Below, one piece after another: positions 22,585-36,000 of a stretch of DNA of 64,000 bases. The DNA is from Patiria pectinifera (lineage: Eukaryota; Echinodermata; Asteroidea; Valvatida; Asterinidae). The position numbers were made by a program, and so were the translations under genes. The notes beneath the pieces were generated by a model. It searched no databases. It was not told the DNA's origin and worked only from the letters and a program-made list of their open reading frames with translations. The DNA is taken from contig CM057150.1 in the NCBI GenBank assembly GCA_029964075.1, positions 6,223,900-6,287,899 on the forward strand, written 5' to 3'. The first letter of the stretch is position 1; the number at the start of each line of letters is the position of its first letter.

Positions 22585-25500
22585 GTCTAACTAAAATGCT
22601 GAGTTATACCTACGTCAAAAATCCGCCTATCGCTCTTCCAGTTGTGAATCAACTTCTAGTGAATCCAACTTACTGCGCCGGTCATATATAGAGGCTGTGC
22701 GTCGTGTTAGTCTTTTTATTCCCAAGTTCGATTCAAGTTGTTATCTGGAACTTGCTGCAAGCATACCAATTGTTGTTCGCACGTCCGTTTCAACAGGTAA
22801 ACATGACCTTCGCTCAATTCTGTGGCGAATCAACATTTTTCAAAGTGGATGGCTTAAAGTGATTGCTTCTTTTCAATTTTTTTTTTACGACTGTTTTGCC
22901 CAGAAAATTTCTGCGAACTTCAACAGGATCTTCTATAGTGGATGGCTTGGTGGTATTGTTCTTAAAAAAAGTTTTTGAACGACATGTTTTGCCAAGGATT
23001 TTTAACAGGATCTCCCATTGCATGACGATTCATGGTTTCGAAGGGGTGGCTTTGTGATGTTTTTTTCTTCTTCAAATTACATTTGATCGATGGGTTCGAT
23101 TGTATGGAAAGGCAGGTGGCAGCCATGCACAATTTTCACCTGGAGGGGTACCCATTGTCGCTCGCAGATCCGTTTGTGAGGTTAAACATGACCATTCATT
23201 CCAGTACAAGGTGAAAGAGATTTTCAATGGTTTGAAGCTTAATTCAACACAATGCAGATCCCAAAATAAATATCTGTTGTATGTCAAGGTGACGTTTTCC
23301 AGCTGAAGTTAGCCAACTTCAAATTCACTCTAAAGACGCGAAAAATAAGCGGTAGTTTCGGGAAAACCCCAAGAAGTAGATTTTTCAATTGCTCTTTATT
23401 CAAAAGTTTGGTTAATTATGAATGAGATATGGAATGCCACCAAAAAAGACCAACACAATTTATGGAATAGTCCAGTTTATTCGACATATTTTGAACAACT
23501 TGCAGCCTGACAATAGAGCCTGAAACTTCACTCCTGGTGAAAATTCTAAAATGTGCAATTGCTTTTGGTACATTGATTTCCTGAGCAAATCATCCTCACA
23601 AAATGCCTTTGTAAAGTTGTTACTAGCATCTCAATTTTATGGACACTGAAATCGTCTGACCCCTCACTAAAAATCTAAATACGTGTGGACTAGAAATACG
23701 TGTGGACTAGTGGACAAAGATGAACATTTAAGAAATAATTATGCGGTGGTCATTGGGTGAACTTGAAGGACTCTGAACTTGAAGGACTCATTAGCATTTA
23801 CAAAAAAAAAAAAATAACTGCTGATAACTGCATTCAAGCTACCCCGACTAAATCTAGAACCCGTCGGCTGTAGGTAGTTAAATCTTCGTGTCGTTATACA
23901 TGTACATGGGCTAAATTATTTGGCTCTGCTTACCGTAAGCGAAAAATACCTGCCTACTGTGTAGCAGAACAATTCCGTGCTTACGATCAGCGTATTTCAC
24001 GGGTTAGCGAGGAATGTTGGCTTCTGCGCATGCGTACATCCCGTTACTAGGGATTCTGTGCTTACAAGGTTAGCAGAGAATTTTTCTGCTAGCGCGGTTA
24101 GCACAAAATGGTGATTCGTAAGCACGGAATTCTTTGGTTAGCAGAATAATGAAATTGGGCCCTGTTCATTCTCTGCACGTATGCACTTGTGCACCAGTTA
24201 GGAGCAGACCTACTGGACCAAAAGATTCTGAAATTGGGCAGACGACAGATGGCGCCATCGCACCCGTTGATCAACCGAAAACAATAACACATAATTTCCA
24301 CAAGTTACGACCAAAACTCATGACAATTTCTGAAAACATTAAATGTGCATTTTACAATCATATTATGAGCTGAGATTGTCCAAATGTAAAAATTATTCTG
24401 CAAAAAAAAAGAGATTTTAGGAGAAAAAAAAATCTTTTCCCCGAAAATTTATCAAACCATGCGTGAATCAATCCAATTTAAAAAAAACATTTCTCCAGTT
24501 GTCCTGATGGACAAATTAAAGACATTGCCATGTAGATAAAGAATAGATGAAAATGATGAAACCATTTCCAAGTTATTGCGAATAGGACAGTTCAAGAAAG
24601 AAGGACGTATCAGCCGACGTGTATACGTTTTTGTCCCCCCGCTGACCCACATTAAATGCCTAGGGCAGCGTGATTTTCCGCATTGCGCAAGCCGGGGCCA
24701 GTGCTCCATGTGAGCGGCCCAACATGGCCGTCCGTGCATGGTGACATCGTATTTGACGGCGCGCGGTTCGTAAATGTAAACGTACGGTCGGAAACTTCAC
24801 AAACAATACCCACCTAAGACACGAAAACCTATTCGCAATAACTCGTAAATCATGTAATAATATTATTTTGTATCTCAATCATATGCTGTGATAAGTGGCA
24901 TGTTTGGGGAAACTGGAAAACATTGAAAAAAAAATCCCAACTTAAGTTGGCCCTTTTTGCCGATGATTGCCGATGATTGCATGGAAATAAAAAGCAAACA
25001 ACGATCCAAACGACATTTTCTTGAAATTGTCGAATTGTTATCACAAAAAATATGACGAATAAAATAAAAATAACCTTATTTCATTTCATCCGGTGGCGTG
25101 AATTTCAGTAAATCTAGCAAAATGAACAGGACGTTTTCAGATGAAACCTGGTGTGTCTTTTCTCTCCGCGGCGCTGCCATTTCGACAGTCACTTTGGCAT
25201 TAGTCGAGATTTTGGCGCATGCGCACGTGTCTGGTGACGGCTCCATTTGGGGTATCAAAATCTTAAACCCGAAATTCCTTCGCGTGCGCGAGTAAGACGC
25301 TTAAGAGTCATTTCGTTTCGGGATATTTTGGGCCATATTTGGGGCTAAATTTGAAAAAGGCCATGCAGCCAAAATGCAGAATAATTTCACTTAACTACTT
25401 ATATCACTGCAAAGCACTCTTACCCTTCCTTAAAAAATAAATGAAAAACCCATTTTGGATCACCACCTGGTATTGCTTTTCAACCCTTCAAAACAGCTGG

Positions 25501-25611
25501 AATTTGTATCTTTCAACATTGAAATTTTTATCCCATTTTACCCCTAAGGAAATCAACTAAACATATCATTACAAAGACATATTATCCATAGTAGCTTTCA
25601 ACATTGAAATT
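22585..25611. repeat. Tandem-cluster 5' flank, copy B
   Basis: Upstream flank of gene II, homologous to 4034-8260 but diverged from it and lacking the insertions at 4270 and 6083. It ends at 25611, where 24 unmatched bases lead into copy C. No gene seen inside. Confidence 0.8.
22681..22690 (-). promoter_or_regulatory. TATA box of gene II
   Basis: The minus strand reads TATATATGAC about 100 bp upstream of the gene II ATG, at the conserved position. Confidence 0.55.
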
Positions 25612-25701
25612 CTTTGAGAAGCGATTTGAAAACATTGAGAATCCGCCTATCGCTCTTCCAGTTGTGAATCAACTTTTAGTGAACCTAACTTACCGCGCCG
25701 G

Positions 25702-25712
25702 TCTTATATAGA
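25702..25712 (-). promoter_or_regulatory. Orphan TATA box (promoter copy without exon 1)
   Basis: TATATAAG on the minus strand, with the same surroundings as the promoters of genes II and III. The duplicated segment ends at 25636, before any start codon. Transcription from here would run into flank copy B. Confidence 0.5.
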
Positions 25713-27326
25713 GGCTGTGCGTCGTGTTCGTCTTTTTATTCCCAAGTTCGATTCAAGTTGTTATCTGGAACTTGCTGCAAGCATACCAATTGTTGTTCGC
25801 ACGTCCGTTTCAACAGGTAAACATGACCTTCGCTCAATTCTGTGGCGAATCAACATTTTTCAAAGTGGATGGCTTAAAGTGATTGCTTCTTTTCAATTTT
25901 TTTTTACGACTGTTTCGCCCAGAAAATTTCTGCGAACTTCAACAGGATCTTCTATAGTGGATGGCTTGGTGGTATTGTTCTTTAAAAAAAAGTTTTTGAA
26001 CGACATGTTTTGCCAAGGATTTTTAACAGGATCTCCCATTGCATGACGATTCATGGTTTCGAAGGGGTGGCTTTGTGATGTTTTTTTCTTCTTCAAATTA
26101 CTTTTGATCGATGGGTTCGATTGTATGGAAAGGCAGGTGGCAGCCATGCACAATTTTCACCTGGAGGGGTACCCATTGTCGCTCGCAGATCCGTTTGTGA
26201 GGTTAAACATGACCATTCATTCCAGTACAAGGTGAAAGAGATTTTCAATGGTTTGAAGCTTAATTCAACACAATGCAAATCCCAAAATAAATATCTATTG
26301 TATGTCAAGGTGACGTTTTCCAGCTGAAGTTAGCCAACTTCAAATTCACTCTAAAGACGGGAAAAATAAGCGGTAGTTTCGGGAAAACCCCAAGAAGTAG
26401 ATTTTTCAATTGCTATTGATTCAAAAGTTTGGTTAATTATGAATGAGATATGGAATGCCACCAAAAAAGACCAACACAATTTATGGAATAGTCCAGTTTA
26501 TTCGACATATTTTGAACAACTTGCAGCCTGACAATAGAGCCTGAAACTTCACCTCTGGTGAAAAATTCTAAAATGTGCAATTGTTTTGGCACATTGATTT
26601 CTTGAGCAAATCATCCTCGAAAAATGCCTTTGTAAAGTTGTTACTAGCATCTCAATTTTATGGACACTGAAATCGTCTGACCTCTCACTAAAAATCTAAA
26701 TACGTGTGGACTAGTGGACAAAGATGAACATTTAAGAAATAATTATGCGGTGGTCATTGGGTGAACTTGAAGGACTCTGAACTTGAAGGACTCATTAGCA
26801 TTTACAAAAAAAAACACAAAAAAACCCAAAACCTGCTGATAACTGCATTCAAGCTACCCCGGCTAAATCTAGAACCCGTCGGCTGTAGGTAGTTAAATCT
26901 TCGCGTCGTTATACATGTACATGGGCCAATTTTTTTTGGCTCTGCTTACCGTTAGCGAAGAATACCTGCCTACTGTGTAGCAGAAAAATTCCGTGCTTAC
27001 GATCAGCGTATTTCACAGGTTAGCGAGGAATTTTGGCTTCTGTGCATGCGTAAATCCCATAACTAGGGATTCTGTGCTTACAAGGTTAGCACAGAATTTT
27101 TCTGCTAGCGCGGTTAGCACAAAATGGTAATTCGTAAGCACGGAATTCTTTGGTTAGCAGAAAAATGAAATTGGGCCCTGTTCGTTCTCTGCACGTTTGC
27201 ACTTGTGCACCAGTTAGGAGCAGACCTACTGGACCAAACGATTCTGAAATCGGGCAGACGACAGATGGCGCCATTCCGCACCCGTTGATCAACCGAAAAC
27301 AATAACACATAATTTCCACAAGTTAC

Positions 27327-28256
27327 TGTGAGGGTAGGCAACGCCCGGCAGCAGCGTCCCTGGGTTTGAAGAACTATGAAGATCCTTCGGATTGGAGGGC
27401 GTGTGCCCTCACGGCAAGAGGACTCCAAACACAAGAAATTAATTCAGGTCTTGGTTTATTAAATCCTTGAACGTATAAAATCCTTGGTGTATAAAATCCC
27501 TTCAAATCCCTCGTGTATCAAATCCCTGAAATATGACAACATAAATAAATATTTGATACAAAAGTTAATCATACAATTTCTACGACATTAAATAATTAAA
27601 TCTGTATAACATCAGAGAAAATAAACACAATCAAAATAATAAAACCTTGACTCACCCAACTCTTGTGAGTTTACAATCATGGATTGATTATAAGCCTGTG
27701 CCAACACCTTGTGCAATGTACCTAGCATACATGGAAGTAATGAAAATACAGTTTACATTTATAAACAAACTTCCCTGTAAAATCATGTGTTTCACAGCGC
27801 GCAGCTTCAAATAGTAAAATAGTACATGTACCGTGCGCGGTTGTCATGGATATGACCCCAAAGGTCACCAAAACTTTCCACACGTACAGCGCGCACGTGA
27901 GCGTAACGCTTCACAGTGTACAAGTACAATTGAATACAAAATCTACGTGTAAAAGTTGTCACACGCGGGTTCTGTGAATCAAAGTTTAGGCAACAAAAGT
28001 TATCCAAAATCAATGCAAATTGGTCTAATCCAAGATTAATCTCCTGTTTCAGATACTTCTGTGATCCTTTACGATACCCACTGTTCATTCATTAGACCCA
28101 AATCATGATTTAAAAGCAACATAAAAACTGGCTATTTACCGGATCGTTTCTGGTCAACCTGCACTTGTTTCATGCAGAGTGCATAAGAGAACTGCACTTT
28201 CTAAAAAGGGCGCCCTCTTGGGCTCAGAGGTTGACACTTAAAGTCGGATTCTCACA
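27327..28256. mobile_element. Duplicate of the 930-bp solo-LTR-like insertion
   Basis: Same ends and TTAC flanks as 6083-7012, nearly identical in sequence. It was carried here by the segment duplication. Confidence 0.65.
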
Positions 28257-29911
28257 TTACGACCTAAACTCATGACAATTTCTGAAACCATTTAATGTTC
28301 ATTTTACAATTATATTATGAGCTGAGATTGTCCAAATGTAAAAATTATTCTGCAAAAAAAAGAAGAGATTTTAGGAGAAAAAAAATCTTTTCCCCGAAAA
28401 TTTATCAAACCATGCGTGAATCAATCCAATTTAAAAAAAAAAATTCTCCAGTTTTCCTGATGGACAAATTAAAGACATTGCCATGTAGATAAAGAATAGA
28501 TGAAAATGATGATACCATTTCCAAGTTATTGCGAATATGACAGTTCAAGAAAGAAGGACATATCCGCCGACGTGTAAACGTCCCCCCCCCCCCCCCCGCT
28601 GACCCATATAGGGCAGCGTGATTTTCCGCATTTAATTGTGCAAGCCGAGCCTGCAGTGCTCCATGTGGACGGCCCAACATGACCGTCCGTGCATGGTGAC
28701 ATCGTATTGACGGCGCGCGGTTCGTACATGTAAACGTACGGTCGGAAGCTTCAAAAACAATACCCACCTAAGAAACGAAAACCTATTCGCAGTAACTCGT
28801 AAATCCTGTAATAATATTTTTTCATATCTCTTTCATATGCTGTGATAAGTGGCATGTTCGGGGAAACTGGAGAACATTAAAAAAATCCCAACTTAAGTTG
28901 GCCCTTTTTGCCGATGACTGCATGGAAATGGAAAGCAAACAACGATCTAAAAAGACATTTTCTAATGTCGAATTTTTATCACAAAAATATGGCGAATAAA
29001 ATAAAAGTGAACTCATTTCATTTCATCCGGTGGCATGTATTTCACTTTATATCTAGCAAAATGAACAGGATGTTTTCAGATGAAACCTGGTGCGTCTTTT
29101 CTCTCCGCGGCGCTGCTATTTCGACAGTCACTGGCATTAGCCGAGATTTTGGCGCATGCACAATCAAAATCTTGAACCCGAAATTCCTTCGCGCGCGCGA
29201 GTAAGACGCATAAGAGTCATTTCGTTTTGGGATATTTTGGGCCATGTTTGGGGCTGAATTTTTAAAAGGCCATCCAGCCAAAATGCAGAATAATTTCACT
29301 TAACTACTTATATCACTGCAAAGCACTCTTACCCTTCCTTGAAAAAAAAATGAAAAACCCATTTTGGATCACCTCCTGGTATTGCTTTTCAACCCTTCAA
29401 ATTTGCTGGAATTTGTAACTTTCAACATTGAAATTTTTATCCCATTTTACCCCTAAAGAAATCAACTAAACATATCTTTAAAATAACATATCATCCATAG
29501 TAACTTTCAACATTGAAATTTTTACCCCATTATACCCCCAAAAATCAACTAAACATATCATTAAAATAAAACATCATCATTATAGTAGCGCCACAGCTTT
29601 ACATCATTGAAGGTCAAACCTTAAATTGATTTAGGAATAAACATGATTTAGGAATAAACATGATTTGCCACTGTTGGTAATCGGCCGTTACCAGGTCCTT
29701 CTACGCTACGCAAGTGGAGAAGTTGATACCATCGACGCAGTGGTACCCGCTAGAGGGCATGTGACGGTAGTTCACTATTCGTCTTCTGTATCAGGAAAAA
29801 ACAAAGCGGAATTCTTTTAGAAACCATTGCTTATTTTGGTGTACTTTAACACACGCCAATTGAACATGCTAGTGCAATAATGCTGATGTGTCTTAATTGT
29901 ATATATGCATA

Positions 29912-31506
29912 CAGGGGCGTCAATCGCTTCTCAAAAGTGGGGGGGGGGGCATACCTTGATCAGAACTAATGCGAGCGCAAAGCGCGAAGCCCTTACGGCG
30001 TGGAGTTCGGGGCCCGCTTCAGGGCCCCGGAAAAACATGATTCTGGACGCTCTCTGTGGTGCGATCTGATATGTTAATCATTTAAACATCATTTATCGAG
30101 GTTGGAGTCATTAAATCAGCTAATCTGAGCTAAAGGCGTGGCCCCGAATTTTTTTTAATAGATTCTAGATTAGCTTGAGTAACTCCAGCTCCAAAGCTCA
30201 TCAGGAATTTGACATATAGAGCTGGAGCTAAAACTATGTTGTAGATACCAGATTCTATTGCCCTACAAAATGGAACTCTCTGTATCTCTATCTCAAAAAT
30301 TGTCCTTTTCCCTCTAGTTTCCAAACCCAGATTCCATTCAACATAATCTCATTATGTTTGGGATTGATAGAGGGGAAAAGGACCATGTTTGTGATACAGA
30401 TCCAGCGAGTCCCGTTTTAGGGCCTCTTAGAATCTAGTATTTACATTCGACTACAACATAGTTTTAGCTCCAGCTCTATATGTCGAATTCCTGATGAGCA
30501 TTGGAGCTGGAGTTACTCAGGCTAATTCTAGATGCTCTGTGGTGTGATCTGAGGCAATTTCTGACCACTTTAACCAATATCTTCTTAGGAAAATATTATA
30601 ATTTGAACGTCGAGGTTGGAGTCAACGAATCAGCTATTCTGAGCTTTAGGCGTGGGGTTCTGGGCCAGCTTAAGGGCCCGCTTAAGGGCCCGCTTAAGGG
30701 CCCCGAAAAAAATGTGATTCTAGATGCTCTGTGGTCTGAGGCACTTTCTGACCACTTTAACCAATACTTTCTTAGACAAAGAGACTAATTTAAGCATCAT
30801 TTTCGAGGTTGAAGTCATTGAATCAGCAATAATTTTGTGAGCTAAAGACGTGGGGTTCGGGGCCCGCTTAAGGGCCCCGAAAATTTTGGATTGTAGAGGC
30901 TCTGTGGTGCGATCTGAGGCAATTTCTGACCACTTTAACCAATATTTTCTTTTCAAAAGATACATTGTAGACAGGGGCGTAGCACGGTCATTCACTTCTT
31001 TTTTTTGGGGGGGGGGGGGGGGGGTTTACACATTTTTGAAAAGGGCACTTGCACATCCGTTGTGAAATGTAGACAGGTTTTTTTCTCCGGACACTTGGCC
31101 TCCGTAAAATAAAAAAATTATGCCACCGAGGGCCAATATAATGCTTTTCAGGGCGATACATGTGCGAAATTCTAAAAAAGGCACCCAAACGGCGGATGCC
31201 ACAAAAAAGGGCACCACTTCTATTTTGAAAAGTGCACCTGTTCAAAAAATAAAAGGGCACTTCGTAAAAAAGGGCACTCTTTACAAATTATTGGAGGGGG
31301 GGGGGTAAGCCCGTTGAAAAAAGGGCATTTGAATGGAAAAAGGCAGGCTACGCCTATGATTGTAGTACATAATAAGGCCCTGTAAATAAATGAGACACAT
31401 GAGTTCAAAAATCTGGGGGGCGGGGGCATTTGATATTGTGTCCCCCACCTTTCAAAAAGTGGAGGGGGGGACACAGGTCCCCCTGTCCCCCCAGGATTGA
31501 CGCCCA
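29912..31506. mobile_element. Duplicate of the hAT-like element, with nested MITE at 30972-31358
   Basis: Same ends and TATGCATA duplication as 8661-10270. It differs mainly in homopolymer lengths and a few small changes. The nested MITE has CAGGGGCGTAGC at its start here, closer to the hAT consensus. Confidence 0.8.
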
Positions 31507-32587
31507 TATGCATAACGAAAATATGATTTTTGGAAAATTTAGTTGAAAGTTAGAACGTTTGCCTTTTTTGTGATACAACGAATATGACTAGCCTGAAAAC
31601 TGAATGAATGCATGGATATTAGGAATATTTAGTTGTACATTTCATCAGATTCGGAGCATAAATGAATTCTAGGTTTTGGAAATACGTGACATACGTATGT
31701 CAAAACCATGCAGAGTTGGCAGATCATCGAATAGAGAGAATCATCCTCCCAATTAACATGGGGTAATTTTTAGCGATTTTCAGATTTTTATTTGTATAGT
31801 TGATGCTAATAATGTTTACAAATAATGTTCCATAAAAGTTTCAAACTTGATTTTCATCGACAAAGTATATTTTAAAACACTTTTAGAGAGGCATGTCATT
31901 TCATAAAATGACGTCTTGTTCAAGATTTTGGTCTGAAATGACGCAAAATTAGCGTGACATTTCGGAGAGTCCGATTTCAAAAATATTTACTAACTTCGCT
32001 TTTGAATATCCATTTTTTTTCAAAAAGAGTAACGTTTTGTATTTTATTATATTTTACTAATATTGCAATAACTGAAAATTGATTTGTTGCCCAAAAAGTG
32101 CTTGATATTGACATACCTTGTCACATATAATCTTTTTTTTTAAATCTGAATTGCACTTCTTTACTACAAAATATGTACTTTTTGGGGGTTAAGCAGTCTC
32201 AGGTTAGGCATAATATTTGAGTTTAACCAATAGCAGGGTGTGATTGTTTGTTGACAAAACAGCTATCCTTAAAACAGCTACTAATGAACTGAGAGTTGGG
32301 CTGTTTTGACAAAAAAAATAAAAACGCGGACGATTGAGCACTGATAATTTGTGATGTTTCGTTAAGAAATTGGGAAAAAAATAATATCATCCGTGACTTT
32401 TTTGTCTGATTACAGCGAAACAATCGACCATCATGCATTTACTGACACATTTTCCAAACGATTTTACTTTGCTTCCAAAAACACGCGCAGTACACATCAA
32501 ACCAGTGCATTATGGATAAATCCAATATCCACGCTTGCTATCACATAATACGTCGATAGAGAGATAAGCTGGAAGCAATTATTTTTT

Positions 32588-32984
32588 TGCAACCAAGTAT
32601 AGTCAATAACAATAATGCGCATGCGTCAGTTGGTAATGGAATTGACCTCTCTTTATACAAATTCATCCAGAGCCATGAATGTGAAGAAAAGGCTGAATTT
32701 AAATTGATCGATCATCAGGAGTTGATGAAACACAATTAAAGGAAACACTTTTGGGGGTAAAAATGTAAAAGTCGATCCCTCCGGACCAGAATTCAACCTG
32801 GAATCTCCAGCATCAGCAATAAGTTCAATTTAGGCCCAACGCACACACCACAGTGAGACCACGCAGACCATCGTGGGAATATAAGCTATAAGAACTTATT
32901 GCGAATCAGCAGGTGACACGTTTAGTTGTTCAAGTGATATGTTTCACGCATGCGCATCATGGTCATTGACTATACTTGGTTGCA
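32588..32984. mobile_element. Duplicate of the TGCAACCAAGTATAGTC MITE
   Basis: Same position relative to gene I as 11353-11749 to gene II. No gene. Confidence 0.75.
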
Positions 32985-33066
32985 TAAAAACAAAAATGCA
33001 ACGTGTGAAGTGTTTGTAGCCTTAAAATGGCATCGTTAGAGCGCCCTCATTTTCTCAAAATATGGC

Positions 33067-36000
33067 CTATTGGTTCATACCTCTGAAGTACAACAGCAGA
33101 CTGTTGGACGGTATTGGCGCTTGGCAAAAGCTGTCATACAGTAGATCCACACCGAACACGTTTTCTGGACTGTACGCGGTGCTGTGACCCTGGAAACACA
33201 TGCCGTGACCGAGACTAAGTGACGTGAAACAGTCACAATTGTCGTCGTCAATTTGGAGAGACTTGACGCCGTGTTCCTCGCGGTAGTGGAAACTGTCCTG
33301 TGCTTGAGCAGGGGCCGTTCCTGAAAAGTAGAAGTTCCCAACAATAATAAGCTCCAAAGGTTTGTTTTTTAATTCTGTAGACGTATCACAGAAGGAGTTT
33401 ATTGAGTGAATTGGATAGAAATAAAAGTGTTTAAATATGGTATTCATGAAGCGACCCCTGACCTGGTGGCGTAACAAACTTCTCCCTGAGAGTGCAATCT
33501 ACCACCTTATAAGGTCATTTTTATTGACATAAACTGTGACTCTTTCTGTGCCACGGAGGAGGGTCAGAGTGGGAGTCTAGGTGCAAAACCTTTGGTTGCT
33601 CAACTGGCATTTCACACAAGTTGATAGTATGTGCGTAGTACAGGGTGGCAGCTAATTTTACTTCCCTGGCGCATTGTAACATTGACCAATGAAACAAGTG
33701 CGTTTGGTCCTAAATAATTACATATGAGGTTTACAATAACGCAATACTTACCAGCCACAGTAGTCGGATTCCAGACGTTTCCATTTTTGACTGTGCTTTC
33801 CTGGTGATCGTGGAAGGCCTGCCACACAGCGTGTGCTACGTCATTATCAGGATTGAACGCCCACCTTGGGGAAAGTAAAATCAGATAGCGAACTGAATAT
33901 CCCACACGTACAGTTTGCAAATCTAGCACCATTTGTTATTACTATAGCCTTTTTGAAATTCGGCAGACACAGTCGGAGGGCGCTATTTGGCTCGGTACAT
34001 TTCGATAACGTCGCAGGCAAGTATTTAAAATAGGCTTGAAATTTCCCCCGTCATACGAACCTGTATACGTTTCCAGCTGAATCTCTGCCCAGCATCTCTG
34101 CCGAGGATTCCTGCAGTTCTTGAGGCAGCCGACTGAAACAATAGAGGGCGCTAGCCTCACAGTCGCCATATTCCTCTGTAATTGAAAATAGACTGCGACA
34201 GTGACACGTAGGAGGATGTCGCCGAAACACAAGGTCAAAAGCGATTCAAGTTGTTCACATAGTTGATTGTCCTATGAATTAACACAATGCCTTTGCGCAA
34301 ATGTCATTAAAAACATGGACATGGACATAAGCAAGGACATGGACAGCGACCTGGATTTGGAGATGGATTTGGACATGGACATAAACATGGACATGGACAT
34401 GAACACGGACACGGACGCGGGTATGGACATGGACTTGGACAACGACCTGGACGCGATATTTTTTCCATACCATATAATTATTCCTTATGGGCGTATATCG
34501 AAGCGCGTTGAGTTGCAAGTCGGGTTCTCGGACTTTATTTTCCTTTGAAAACAAAAGAAAGTCCTACAAACCACGAATTAGCAAAAGAAATATGTTCCAA
34601 ATCACAAAAAAAACACTGTTTTTAAGAGAGAAAAAAATACAAGAAAAGAAAAAAAAAGCATTAATACCCCAATGGGATTCGAACCGTGACCTTCGGATGT
34701 GCAATCCAATGTAGTATCCACTATGGACTACGGCAGAGGCTCGCTCAACGGAGTAATAATTGGATCTATGGGCTTTATTCCCGAGTCGGCCATATTAAAT
34801 TGAAAGCGAGGTGAAAACTTAATTTTTGGAACTTGCGAGGAGAAGCGAAAGATATCACATGAAGTTAATCACAACTCCATACCAGTCTGCTCTGATGAAT
34901 AATTTAAAATTTGTGATTGAATTATGCGCTAATGTTTTAAGCCACAATTTAAAAAAAAATGAAAACGAGGTTAGAATGCACAAATAGTCTGGCACCATCC
35001 TATTCAACAGTCCACAATTTCTAACATGCATTCAGGGAACACAACATGTATGGCCTTCTCGTAAGGAAGCTAAAATGGCTTCCTAATAAGGTCCATAGCG
35101 CCCTCCATGTAATTCTCTATATAATAGTGACTGTGTGGTATCGAAAAACAATCGCGACCTGAACATGGCCATGGACATGCATGGGCATGGACATGGGCGT
35201 GGACATGGTAATGGCATGCACATTGACATGGGCATGGGCATGGACATTGACATGGGCATGGGCATGAACATCGACATAGGCATGGACATTGACACAGGCA
35301 TGGGCATGGACATTGACACGGGCATGTGCATGGACATGGTAATGGGCATTGACATTGTCATGGACATGGCATTAGCATTGACAGCGATCTGGACATTGAA
35401 ATGGGCATGGACATAGTCATGAACATAGAAGTGGGAGTGCACGGGGACATGAACATGGGCATAGAGATGGATTTGGGCAAGGACATGAAAATGAACAAAG
35501 ACACGGACGTGAACATGTCCATGAACATGAATATGGGTATGTACATGGACATGGACATGGACAGACACACATATGGACATGGACATTTAAGGAAAGTTAC
35601 GGTTTTACCTTGCAATACATCAGTCACAACATCTGTACCCGGCCACACGGTACCAGTCCACCACCAGAACAACCTCCAACGTGCTCCATCCTCGTTGATC
35701 ACAGGGTAATCGGAAGATGCTACCAACATAATTATATATATATATTTTTCAAGTGTAAAACTTCTTTTAGATTCCAAGCATATTTCCAAACACCCGGTTG
35801 TACCCACTCTTGTTCACGTTTAATAATTGTCTGTCCTATGCTCAGGCATAGTATGAAAGCCTTTTATTAGTACCATATCAAGTGTAAATTGTAGGAAACG
35901 ACTTTAGGAGTTGAAGTCTCAAAACGTGTCCCATTAAAATACTCATACTTGTAAATAGATAAACCTCACTTCTCTACAATTTATTCTTTTTGTACTATAG

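Larger units (their letters stand above)
25636..33996. repeat. Duplicated segment copy C, a mosaic of B-like and A-like sequence
   Basis: The copy starts abruptly at a point matching about 40 bp upstream of the gene II/III ATG. From 25636 to about 26425 it follows copy B (for example ATCTGGAACTTGCTGCAAGC). After 26550 it follows copy A almost base for base, through the same insertions, to about 33996 in intron 5 of gene I. The offset to copy A is about 21234. The segment supplies exons 6 and 7 and the 3' flank of gene I. Confidence 0.8.

Noticed and set aside
35083-35807. Similar 90-170 codon frames in gene I intron 4
   Set aside because: Same minisatellite artefact; only the short part at 35609-35719 is a real exon.
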